Assembly: GCA_021613335.1 (NCBI GenBank)
Contig: JAJTWR010000068.1
Coordinates: 22,829 to 86,828 of the forward strand
Reading direction: 5' to 3'
Source: Whitmania pigra
Taxonomy: Eukaryota; Annelida; Clitellata; Hirudinida; Haemopidae
DNA: 64,000 nt
Each line of letters opens with the position of its first letter. The stretch's first letter is position 1. The notes under the pieces are model-generated. The model worked only from the letters and a program-made list of their open reading frames with translations, searched no databases and was not told the DNA's origin. Of the stretch, positions 10,997-19,853 are shown in pieces. The position numbers and the translations under genes are program-made.

Positions 10997-13900
10997 TTAA
11001 ATCTGTTCGTCCCGAACAGACTGCTCCCCGTGGTACTTCGTCAGTCTATTGCTGTGTACTACTTTCATTTTTGATTTTGGCGTCTTTTGTATGCGGTATA
11101 CTACATCGTTTATTCTCTTTATAATTCGGTATGGTCCTTCCCAATCCTTCTGGAGTTTTGGTGACCTTCCCTTCTTCCGCTGAGGATTATAGAGCCAGAC
11201 TTGCTCACCCTCTTTAAAACATAAGGCATTTGCTTGCCTGTCGTATCTTGCTTTGGCTTGATTGCTATCAACAGCAATATTTTTACGAGCGGTACTATGT
11301 ATATCAGCCATCTTCTTTTGTAGATTGGTAGCATAATCAGAGGCTAATTCTTTAGGTTCTTCCGGTTTTCCAAACAGTATATCGGCCGGAAGACGAATCT
11401 CTCTCCCAAATGTCATCCTTGCGGGGGTGATTCCCGTTGTTTTGTGAACCGCTGCTCGGTAAGCCATTAGGAAGAGTGGCAAGTATCTGTCCCAATCGTC
11501 CTGCTGCTCGCTCACCATTTTAGTTAAATGTTCCTCCATGGTTCTATTGAATCTTTCTACCATTCCGTCAGATTGGGGGTGCAGTGCAGTTGTTCTTGTT
11601 TTATGAATTCCTAGGCTGCGGCACAATTCCTGAAATATTTTAGATTCAAAATTCCTTCCTTGATCAGAGTGTAATTCCAACGGTACCCCGAATCTACTAA
11701 TCCAATTGTTGATCAATGCATCGGCAACAGTTTCCGCCTCCTGATTTGGCAAAGCGAATGCTTCAGTCCATTTAGTGAAATAATCTCCTATTACCAGTAT
11801 ATATCGATTCCCATACTTTGATATGGGGAATGGTCCAGCAACATCTAAGGCTATTCGTTCAAAAGGTACCCCCACGTTGTATGACTGCCTTAGTCCTTTC
11901 GTCTTCTTTTTAGGTCCTTTACTGGCTGCACAAATATTACAGTTTCTGCACCACTCTTCAACATCTTTTTTGTAATGTAACCAATAGAACCTTTCCCTCA
12001 CTTTTCCCATGGTTTTGTTAACTCCGAAGTGTCCCCCTGAAGTACCATTGTGGAGTTCATTTAATACTTCAGTAATACGGGATTTCGGAAGAAATATTTG
12101 CAGATGATAGTCAGTACCATCCTCTGTTTCCCATTTTCTGTGTAAAATTCCCTTGTGCATTATTAGGGAGTCCCATTGAGCCCAATAAGATTTGGTGACT
12201 TCTCCATGTTCTGCTATCTGTTGCCAATCTGGTTTGATTCCAATTTCCATCCATTGCACTATCGGTGCTAGATCTTCGTCTCGCAGTTGTTCCTCTCGCA
12301 ATCCATGTTCCGTCCAGTTTTCCGGGATAATGACGCGAATTTGCTGGCACGTTACATCGCCTTTCCTTTCTGCGCTATTGCAATGTTTGCACATGGGCGG
12401 GCAAGGGCGTCGAGAGAGTGCGTCTGCGTTGTTGTGCACCTGGCCTTTTCTATGTTCGATTCGGAATTGATAGTTCTGTAATCTTTCTATCCATCTTGCC
12501 ATCTGACCTTCTGGATTTTTGAAGTTTAAGAGCCATCTGAGAGAGGCATGATCAGTTCTTAATAAAAATGGTTGCCCGAAAAGGTATTTTTGAAAGTGTT
12601 TTATAGATTCCACCGCTGCCAAAAGTTCTCTTCGGGTCACACAGTAATTACGTTCCGATTTGGATAGTGAGCGGCTATAAAAAGCTATCACTTTTTCTCT
12701 ATTGTTGACTTGTTGAGAAAGAACTGCTCCAATTCCACTGTTGCTGGCGTCAGTGTCAAGGATAAATGGAGCCCCTGGAATTGGGTATGCCAGAACCGGT
12801 GCTGTTATCATTGCCTCCTTTAGAGCATCGAATGCTTCTTGGCAGCGATTGTTCCAAATAAATGATTTGTTTTTTTCAGTAAGTTCATTTAGAGTTCTGG
12901 CAGTGTCTGAACAGTTTGCAACGAACCGTCGGTAGTAAGTACAGAGTCCCAAGAAACTTCGTAGTTCTTGTGTATTCCTTGGAACAGGCCAGTTTTTTAC
13001 TACCTCAACTTTTTCTGGGTCAGTGCTGACACCATCAGGAGAAACTATGTGGCCCAGATATTTTACCTCTTTTTTGAATAGAGAACATTTTTTAGGGCTA
13101 AGCGTCATGCCTGCTTTCCTAATCCTATCGAATACTTCTCTGAGATTATTCAAGTGTTCATCAAATGTTTTTCCAACAATGATTATGTCATCCAAATAAA
13201 CTAAGCATGTCTTCCAATTAAGCCCTTTTAGAATTTGTTCCATTAATCTTTCGAATGTGGCAGGCGCATTACATAATCCAAATGGCATGACAGTAAACTG
13301 CCATAACCCCTCTCCGGTTGAAAAAGCTGTTTTTTCTCTGTCCTCAGGATGTATTTCTACTTGCCAATAACCACTTTTAAGATCCAGGGTCGAAAACACT
13401 CTAGATCCTGAGAGGGTATCCAGAGTGTCGTCAATTCTGGGTAAAGGGTAACTATCTTTTTGTGTGACCTCGTTCAACAGTCTGTAGTCTACACAAAATC
13501 GTAGTGATCCATCCTTTTTCTTCACAAGCACTACAGGTGAACTCCAAGGACTATTTGATGGTTCGATGATTCCTTGCTCCTTCATCTCTTCTATCATTCT
13601 TGCAGCATCATTCCTGGTTGCCAACGGAAGCCGCCTAGGAGCTTGCCGGATGGGTCTGTTATTGGTTGTATTAATCCGATGCTGTACCAAGTTTGTTCTC
13701 CCAACCGAAGTATCAGGTTCGGCCATGATATCATGATATTCAGTGACTAAATTTTTGGCTTTTTGGTATTCATGTCCTGGAAGTGTTTTTTGTAAGTCTT
13801 GTAAAATAACTCTCACCGAGGGTCCGATCTGAGTATCTTTGTTTTTATCTCTGGATAGGTCCCAGCCTTCTGCTGTTTGTACATGTTCAATGTTATCACA

Positions 13901-14362
13901 CTTCGCAATGATAGTGCCAGCGTTGAGGTGACGCTCGTGATTGGATAAGTTCATCACCCTTACAGGTATCTTCTGATCGGATGTCACTTTTGTCAATGTG
14001 CGTCCGATAAGCAACTCTTTGTGGATTATTTTGTTGGTTGGTTCTATTGCTACAACGCAAGCTCCTTGGTTGCGGCCATTCAGTTTGCCCCATATCACAC
14101 TCTCCGACCGAGCAGGAATAATTGAGTTATGAAGGACCTGGACATTTGATTCCATGCTTTCTTCATTATCGTAGCACAAGGGGATTTCCATATGATTTTG
14201 CTTAAGTGTGCCACCCTTCATGTTTAAAGAAATGCCATTATTCCGCATAAAGTCTAACCCTAATATGCATCCATCCGTGATATTTGCTACGAGAAATTCT
14301 TGAGAGTATGACTGTCCCCCAATTTCGAAGCGTAAACTTGAAACTCCTTTGACCGGCACCAA
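10997..14362 (-). CDS. pol: Gypsy Pol polyprotein, copy A
   Basis: An uninterrupted 1121-codon frame. The first ~50 residues are the back half of the aspartic protease ([11 protein letters not shown]). Next come reverse transcriptase ([10 protein letters not shown], then YLDDIIIV near residue 389), RNase H ([12 protein letters not shown] near 531; [20 protein letters not shown]), the integrase zinc finger (H-H-C-C near 772-805), the integrase core (D of LDVAGP near 837, D of HSDQGRNF near 899, E of DGMVERFNR near 935) and a GPY-type tail (WEGPYRI). There is no ATG at the front: the frame opens at 14386 inside the end of gag, in the +1 frame, so it should be made by frameshifting. All catalytic residues I looked for are present. 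It differs from the copy at 32241 by one residue that I noticed (Arg/Leu in FLPKS[R/L]ITEVL). Confidence 0.95.
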   Translation of the reverse strand: MVPVKGVSSLRFEIGGQSYSQEFLVANITDGCILGLDFMRNNGISLNMKGGTLKQNHMEIPLCYDNEESMESNVQVLHNSIIPARSESVIWGKLNGRNQGACVVAIEPTNKIIHKELLIGRTLTKVTSDQKIPVRVMNLSNHERHLNAGTIIAKCDNIEHVQTAEGWDLSRDKNKDTQIGPSVRVILQDLQKTLPGHEYQKAKNLVTEYHDIMAEPDTSVGRTNLVQHRINTTNNRPIRQAPRRLPLATRNDAARMIEEMKEQGIIEPSNSPWSSPVVLVKKKDGSLRFCVDYRLLNEVTQKDSYPLPRIDDTLDTLSGSRVFSTLDLKSGYWQVEIHPEDREKTAFSTGEGLWQFTVMPFGLCNAPATFERLMEQILKGLNWKTCLVYLDDIIIVGKTFDEHLNNLREVFDRIRKAGMTLSPKKCSLFKKEVKYLGHIVSPDGVSTDPEKVEVVKNWPVPRNTQELRSFLGLCTYYRRFVANCSDTARTLNELTEKNKSFIWNNRCQEAFDALKEAMITAPVLAYPIPGAPFILDTDASNSGIGAVLSQQVNNREKVIAFYSRSLSKSERNYCVTRRELLAAVESIKHFQKYLFGQPFLLRTDHASLRWLLNFKNPEGQMARWIERLQNYQFRIEHRKGQVHNNADALSRRPCPPMCKHCNSAERKGDVTCQQIRVIIPENWTEHGLREEQLRDEDLAPIVQWMEIGIKPDWQQIAEHGEVTKSYWAQWDSLIMHKGILHRKWETEDGTDYHLQIFLPKSRITEVLNELHNGTSGGHFGVNKTMGKVRERFYWLHYKKDVEEWCRNCNICAASKGPKKKTKGLRQSYNVGVPFERIALDVAGPFPISKYGNRYILVIGDYFTKWTEAFALPNQEAETVADALINNWISRFGVPLELHSDQGRNFESKIFQELCRSLGIHKTRTTALHPQSDGMVERFNRTMEEHLTKMVSEQQDDWDRYLPLFLMAYRAAVHKTTGITPARMTFGREIRLPADILFGKPEEPKELASDYATNLQKKMADIHSTARKNIAVDSNQAKARYDRQANALCFKEGEQVWLYNPQRKKGRSPKLQKDWEGPYRIIKRINDVVYRIQKTPKSKMKVVHSNRLTKYHGEQSVRDEQI

Positions 14363-14363
14363 T

Positions 14364-15722
14364 TCACCGGTTGCTTGCGTCGTTTTTCATGACACGTCTA
14401 TTTTCGACCAACTCCGGTCTGATAATAGATCGGGACGCTCCGGTGTCCAGAATAAAAAAAATTTGTTTATTTTCTATATGCCCTCTTACTCCAAGGGTAG
14501 TCCCTTTTCCTATGGCGGTGACTGGTATAATGATTTGGGGAGCTTTGGTAAGTCGCTGGACCGGTTTCCGCTCCTTAAAACCGACAGCTTCTAGTTTTTC
14601 CTGATTCCGTGCCTTCCAATTCCTTGACAAAGGTTTGTCAAGAATTGCCCTGCAGTCTCGCTGTATATGGCCAGGTCTGTTGCATCTAAAGCATCTTGGT
14701 CTTCTGTATTCTTGGAATTTTGAATGTGTATGCTGTTTGTTAAAGTTGTTAACTTGCTCCACTATTTTCCTAATCAGTTGGTCCTGGTTATCTTCAAGAG
14801 ACTCGGTCTTTTTAACGCAGGAGTTGTTAGAAGATGAAGTTTTGACCGCTTTCATGGAAAGGGCAAAAGCCAAAGCCTCATGGCTGGTGGTTTTTCCATT
14901 AATTCTTACAGCCATTCTCAATTCCGTGTCTTTTATGCCATCAATAAAGGCATTAGTAACTATCTTTTCAATAAATTCTGCAGGGAAATCTGGGTGAGCT
15001 AAATAAGCGAGTCGTCTGACGTCTGCTTCCAGTTCTTGGAGTGACTCCCCTTGTTTTTGTGTGCGGTTTCTTAACTCATTTCGAAAAACTTCCTCCATAT
15101 GGTTATTCCCGAACCTCCGTCCCATCACTTCTATTAGTTTTGAGTAGTCTTGGCAATCCAACATCGTTTGAAGAAGATCAGCCGCCCGTCCTTGCAGCGT
15201 CATGATGAATTCCGTAGCTTTCTCTTCTTCAGTCCATTTGTTGTGCTTTGCGGCGGTTTCAAATTGGTGTTTGAAAACTGTCCAAGGCATCTGTCCGTCG
15301 AATGTTGGAGGTTTTATTATTTTTTTTAAAGTTTTGCCAGCTTCTACTTTTATTTCAGTTGAGTTTTCCTGTGGTTTGCCTCTCGATTCTGCTTGTCTGG
15401 CTTTCATAAGGTTGATTTCAGCCTGTAACTCATCGATTTTTGAAGCTACTTCACTTTTCAAATATTTGAACTTGCCTTGCAGATTATTGACCCTATCGTC
15501 CATCCTTGCAAAAAGCTGTTCTTGTTTGTAATCCAATTTGGCCAAAAGACTTTTATGTGAAGGGTCTTCAAAGCCGTATTCCTCCACCTCATAACCATTT
15601 TCGATTATCCACGACTCAAGACGTTCTATGAGTTCTTCCTTCTTTCCTTGGCTGTTCAAATGTCTTTCCCTCAGCTCTCCTGTCAGTTCCATAACACTTA
15701 GTTCATTCAACGACTTGGTCAT
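14364..15722 (-). CDS. gag: Gypsy Gag with SAP domain and protease front, copy A
   Basis: A 452-residue protein. Residues ~7-41 ([24 protein letters not shown]) match the SAP fold, a helix-extended-helix motif known for DNA binding. A charged, likely coiled-coil stretch follows to ~115, then a retrotransposon capsid region (~140-280; [18 protein letters not shown]). A CCHC zinc knuckle [14 protein letters not shown] lies near 345-358. The protein ends with the protease active site, ILDTGAS near 424-430, and stops 22 residues later. The rest of the protease lies in the +1 frame of pol. The ATG start is clear, because the SAP motif begins six residues in. Confidence 0.93.
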   Translation of the reverse strand: MTKSLNELSVMELTGELRERHLNSQGKKEELIERLESWIIENGYEVEEYGFEDPSHKSLLAKLDYKQEQLFARMDDRVNNLQGKFKYLKSEVASKIDELQAEINLMKARQAESRGKPQENSTEIKVEAGKTLKKIIKPPTFDGQMPWTVFKHQFETAAKHNKWTEEEKATEFIMTLQGRAADLLQTMLDCQDYSKLIEVMGRRFGNNHMEEVFRNELRNRTQKQGESLQELEADVRRLAYLAHPDFPAEFIEKIVTNAFIDGIKDTELRMAVRINGKTTSHEALAFALSMKAVKTSSSNNSCVKKTESLEDNQDQLIRKIVEQVNNFNKQHTHSKFQEYRRPRCFRCNRPGHIQRDCRAILDKPLSRNWKARNQEKLEAVGFKERKPVQRLTKAPQIIIPVTAIGKGTTLGVRGHIENKQIFFILDTGASRSIIRPELVENRRVMKNDASNR

Positions 15723-15842
15723 TTTTTTTTTGTTCCACTCAGTTTATCCTTCGATCTTACTTGTTTTCACCTTAACCGCTCTTAACGTTACCAGATTCCG
15801 AATCCCAAAGGTTTCTCGACAATCCCAATGGCCGTTGGAAAT

Positions 15843-16027
15843 AGAAGATGCAAATGGATATTTGCTTCTAAGTTGTTTGGATTCTCGCTGAATGTCAGGT
15901 GAATATCGAGAATGCTTTTCTGTAGAAATATTAGATACCACGTGCCCGACAAAGATACCAAATATAATGAATTATAAGTTTAATTATTTTAGCAATATAA
16001 ACTTAATTAATTTCTAAGTTTATAACA
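15843..16027 (-). repeat. Truncated 5' LTR of Gypsy copy A
   Basis: These 185 bp equal bases 114-298 (plus-strand count) of the full LTR at 37101-37398. The join GGAAAT/AGAAGATG removes 130 bp relative to the intact copy. A few substitutions (for example AATATAAAC against AATATAGAC) separate it from the 3' LTR. Confidence 0.9.
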
Positions 16028-16031
16028 ATAC

Positions 16032-16197
16032 TTAAAGAATGCTTCACTGAAGTTATTGTGAAAGATGATAACACCAAAAACTTTACGGTGGTATGCTGTA
16101 CATGTCATAAGAGAATTTCGGGAAATATATAAAAAAAAGCCCTACATCGTTAACAATCACCACCTCTGCGGACAATGCGGCTCAGAATAGTGAATAT
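16032..16197 (+). pseudogene. BED-like zinc-finger remnant of hAT A
   Basis: The plus strand reads FTVVCCTCHKRISGN, a C-x2-C zinc-binding start as in BED fingers that precede hAT transposases, then hits a stop. It lies between the Gypsy insertion and the solo LTR and is part of hAT A's own sequence. Confidence 0.5.
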
Positions 16198-16517
16198 TGT
16201 TGTAAACTTAGAAATTAATTAAGTTTATATTGCCAAAATAATTAAATTTATAATTCATTATATTTAGTATCTTTGTCGGGCACGTGGTATCTAATATTTC
16301 TACAGAAAAGCGTTCTCGATATTCACACAGGCTTGGACTGGGCCGCCGAGACACCGGGAAATTCCCGGTGGGCTGGAGGCCGCCAACTGCCAAAAGAAAG
16401 TTAGTATATTTTTAGTTTTAACTGAAATTACCGTTGATTATGTGATAGCTTCAAATAATAGTTTATTAAAAATAACCAAACTGAAACAGCAAAATAGGAG
16501 TTTAAATATATTTATAT

Positions 16518-16826
16518 TGAAATAACCCGGGAGTCCGCAAATAAGTAAGTTAACTAATAAGTTTATTAGAGCAGATATTCAGTTAACGGAACTGAATAAT
16601 AGAAGTTTAAGTGTTTAAGGATTGAGGTACTTAAGGATGCAAATGGATATTTGGGCTTCCAAGTTGTCTTGATTCTCGTTGTTTGTCAGTTGATTGTCGA
16701 GAATGCTTTTCTGTAGCAAAAATAGATCCCACGTGCTCCGAAAAAATGCCAAATATAATTAAGTATAAATTTAATTATATTAGCAATATAAACTTAATTA
16801 ATCTCCAAAAATCTAAGTATACAACA
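16518..16826 (-). repeat. Solo LTR inside hAT B
   Basis: A 309-bp LTR of the type carried by the short element at 46192-48072 (CCCGGGAGTCCGCAAATAAG near its start). ATAT flanks both sides (16514-16517 and 16827-16830). It is the innermost layer of the nest. Confidence 0.9.
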
Positions 16827-16919
16827 ATATAATAAGCTTCCGACGTCAATGTCTATAGCATATTAATTTTAACGCAAAATTATATTATTTTTCAATAAAA
16901 TATTTTTTTACATAAACGT

Positions 16920-18440
16920 GTAATAGCTATAGTCAATTGTACATCAACGGCTGGAAAAGGAATGTGTGATTTGTTTTGTGGCGTCTTTGAAAAGTTAGGC
17001 ATTGACATGGGTAAATGTATTGGCAATTCCACCGATGGTGCGTCTAAATAAGCAAGGTCAATACAACGTATTCAATGCCTGGTTTCTCCGGGCCAGATTC
17101 ATGTATGGTGTAAGACCCGTGTCTTAAATTTGGTAATGGGTGACGTCACTAAAAAAGCGGTTGAAATTGCGACTTTATTTGGGGTTTTAAACACATGTAC
17201 AGTCTTTCTTCTGGAATCATTTTTACGATTCAATGTTTGGCGTGAATTTAGCAAGTTGAAGCACATATACGTAATTGGTAAAACCCTTGGTGGACAAAAA
17301 CAGAGCCTTTGCTAAAATATTTGGGAATTTCTTCATCAAACCTTCAAATCAAGAAACACAAGTTATCGATTTTGTGTACATTGACATGCTACAAACACTC
17401 CATGATATTTCTACTTTAAACAAATTCAATAATGATGTCCGATACAGAGCAAAAGCTGTTAGATTCATTGACAAGTTTTGAATTTATTCTAACTGCACAA
17501 TTATTTTTGAAAATATTTGAACACACAAAGCAATTATCGGAATAGTTGCAAACAACTGGAATGGATATACAAGCCTATAAGATGGTTCAAGACTGTATCA
17601 ATGAATTAAGCAAAATAGATAGAAATTTTGATTCCATTTTTCAAGCAGCTACAAATTTCTCAAAATTTGTAAACAATGAACTAGAAAAAATGAATCTCGA
17701 CATTTAAGTGCAGACTATTTTGAAAGAAAAAAGAATTATAGTCAACCAACCACTTGAAAGTGCGAAAGATAAATTTCGTGTCAATGTTCACTGGTTATGG
17801 ATCAATTAATTAATAGTTTAAAACATAGATTCTCTGAGCATGGTTGTCTTTACGCTGATTTATCTTGTTTAGATCCAAGAAATTTTGCAGAAATTTTGAA
17901 AAGAATGCCTAGTGATGCACTGCTGCACCTGAGCGGGTTGCTCAAAAAATTTAATGGTACTGTAACAACAGATCGGCTTCACACTGAATTATTGGATTTT
18001 GCAAGGAAATGGGAAGATTTTCAAACAACTCTTGAAGATGAATATAATTTGATCTTTGAAATGGAAGTATCGGACTCTGTCTCAGACAACATTCTGAATC
18101 AGTAGAATTACTTGAAAATATCTTACCATCCGAAAACAGCAATAACCACAGAAATAAATGCAAATCTTGCAAAAAATGTATTGTTTGTTCTCCAGAAGTT
18201 TAATTTGCATAGTCTTGCTTATTCAAATTTGTATCTGGCTTACAAATTTGTGTTGACGTTATCCTCATGACAAGTTGCTTGTGAGAGGTCGTTTTCAAAA
18301 TTGAAATACATTTTGAACAGATTAAGAAAAATTCGCTGAGCCAATCAACTTTACAATCATTCTTCCAAGAATCAATAATGAAATCATTGATGTTTTAGCA
18401 TCGACTAGTGAAACGATTAAAAAGCTATTACAATGGTTAA
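16920..18440 (+). pseudogene. Decayed ZMYM-type hAT transposase
   Basis: Recognisable pieces in order are GIDMGKCIGNSTDGASK, QIHVWCKTRVLNLVMGDVTK (near 17090-17150), an open segment at 17797-18105, and the dimerisation block [13 protein letters not shown] (near 18270), with stops and shifts between. The family is the hAT lineage related to vertebrate ZMYM1/ZMYM6 proteins. Not functional. Confidence 0.75.
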
Positions 18441-18954
18441 TAGCGAACAGAAATTTTAGACTCTAGGGTTTCTTATGTTTAAGTTGTTAAAACTAGGAGT
18501 TATTTAACTGTTTAAAGTTGTTTTGCATAATTACGAATTTGAACATGTAATAAATAAAAAAATTCTTGCAACTTAAAGTAGTGTTTATGAACTTTAAAAT
18601 TTCATTATTATATATGAAATAATTATAGAAACTAAAAATATAAAAAAATTAAATTAAATTAAATTAAAAATAAGTAAATATTAAATTATTGAAAAATTGT
18701 ATGTGAAACTAATGATGAAATGGGCCGCCATGACCAAATTTCCCGAGCAGGTTTTTTAAGCCAGTCCGACCCTGTATTCACATGACATTCAGCGAGAATC
18801 CAAACAACTTAGAAGCAAATATCCATTTGCATCTTCTAAGTACCTCAATTCCTTAAACTCTTACCTTCGATTATTCAGTTCCGTTAACTGAATACTTGCT
18901 TAATAAACTTACTCTAAAACTTACTAGTTCCCGGACCCCAGGTTATTTCAATAT

Positions 18955-19263
18955 GATGGTTTATATGACTATATGGAAAGTGTACCAAACTCTTGTGATA
19001 ATGAGTTAGCTGAACAGCTTAATGATTATTTATCAAACTCCGCAAGAAATGTACAAACTCTACTTAATTATCAAACTGTTTGTGCTGCATTCATCAAGCT
19101 TAATTCAACATTACCAAGTTCGGTAGCAGTTGAAAGACTTTTTAGTGTAGCAGGGCAGGTTTTATGTAACAGACGATGTAAATTATAGGATAATCATGTT
19201 GACATGATGATTTTTTTAAGAGATCGCCTGAAACATCCACTGAATACTTCTGTTTTTGATTAA
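18955..19263 (+). pseudogene. hAT A transposase C-terminus
   Basis: The frame reads LPSSVAVERLFSVAG and then, after one stop, VDMMIFLRDRL: the hAT dimerisation domain. It sits just past the solo LTR and is the same element as the zinc-finger remnant at 16032. Confidence 0.75.
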
Positions 19264-19527
19264 TTTGGACAACAAATTTTGTTGAAAATGTTACACTAGT
19301 GTAAATAAATATGCTAATAATTATGTCTTGTTCAATTGTCCAGAAAATTAATTTTATCTAATGTCAACGGAAAAGTTAGTTAAATAAGTAGTTAAAAAGT
19401 AGTTAACTACTATGCAAGTAGTTAAGGAATAGTTACTAACTACTTATTTAAAAAGTAGTTTAAAATAGTTACTAACTACTTTTTTATAAGTTAACTACAG
19501 TAGTTAAAGCCCATCACTGCGAATTAG

Positions 19528-19844
19528 ACGTTATAACGAATCGTTAAATCGTTCTCTAGTCCGGCACCCGCAAAAATATGCCTTAAATCAATACCTGTTT
19601 CTCTTTAAAAAAAGAACATCATCCGGAAGGAAAATGCCAGGGGTGCCCTAAGGAAGATGAAATGTCCGGCCAAGTCTGTCCTGGGAGAAGAAATTAGATT
19701 CAAAACAAATCTAAGATGAATCCATGCTTATCAATCCGGCAAGGGACAACGAAAACACAAAGTCTTTCTGACGATATCGTTTGATTTGAAATACTACCCA
19801 TCACTGGTTGTGGGGCACTCAAAAGTTCTTTCGACAGTTCAAGT
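19528..19844. other. No recognisable feature
   Basis: These 317 bp lie between the hAT A and MULE b insertion sites. No frame carries a known motif. The segment is the target DNA into which both elements jumped. Confidence 0.5.
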
Positions 19845-19853
19845 GGCTTTGAG

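Larger units (their letters stand above)
10688..16027 (-). mobile_element. Gypsy element copy A (SAP-Gag family)
   Basis: The 3' LTR is 10688-10985 (298 bp), then pol and gag on the minus strand, then a partial 5' LTR at 15843-16027. ATAC flanks both ends (10684-10687, 16028-16031), so the insertion boundaries are intact. Compared with the copy at 31932-37398, 130 bp are missing inside: the tRNA primer-binding site and the adjoining 113 bp of the 5' LTR. Coding sequence is nearly identical to that copy. Without a primer-binding site this copy should not start reverse transcription unaided. Confidence 0.95.
16328..18774 (+). mobile_element. hAT element B
   Basis: The ends are CAGGCTTGGACTGG and the inverse of CAGGGTCGGACTGG, a hAT-type terminus. 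The 8-bp duplication TATTCACA is at 16320-16327 and 18775-18782. Length is 2447 bp including a 309-bp solo LTR at 16518-16826. It contains a ZMYM-type transposase in pieces. A related fragment lies at 38993-39081 plus 43552-43862. Confidence 0.92.
16198..18950 (+). repeat. Solo LTR split by a hAT element
   Basis: Pieces 16198-16327 and 18783-18950 join to a 298-bp LTR of the SAP-Gag Gypsy family, opposite in orientation to the LTRs of copy A on the plus strand (TGTTGTAAAC...GGTTATTTCA). ATAT flanks both ends (16194-16197 and 18951-18954). The break holds hAT element B. Confidence 0.92.
10466..19519 (+). mobile_element. hAT element A carrying nested insertions
   Basis: The ends are CAGTGATGGGTAGTTAA and its inverse CCCATCACTG, with long matching subterminal runs of GTAGTTA motifs. 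Both sides carry the 8-bp duplication CGAATTAG (10458-10465 and 19520-19527), the hAT signature. Only about 950 bp are the element's own: 10466-10687, 16032-16197 and 18955-19519. The rest is a Gypsy element and a solo LTR that is itself split by another hAT. The own part has a zinc-finger remnant and the transposase C-terminus but no catalytic core. Confidence 0.9.

Noticed and set aside
14384..14390. GAAAAAC heptamer near the Gag end as a -1 slippery site
   Set aside because: Pol lies in the +1 frame relative to Gag, so a -1 slip at this site would not reach it.
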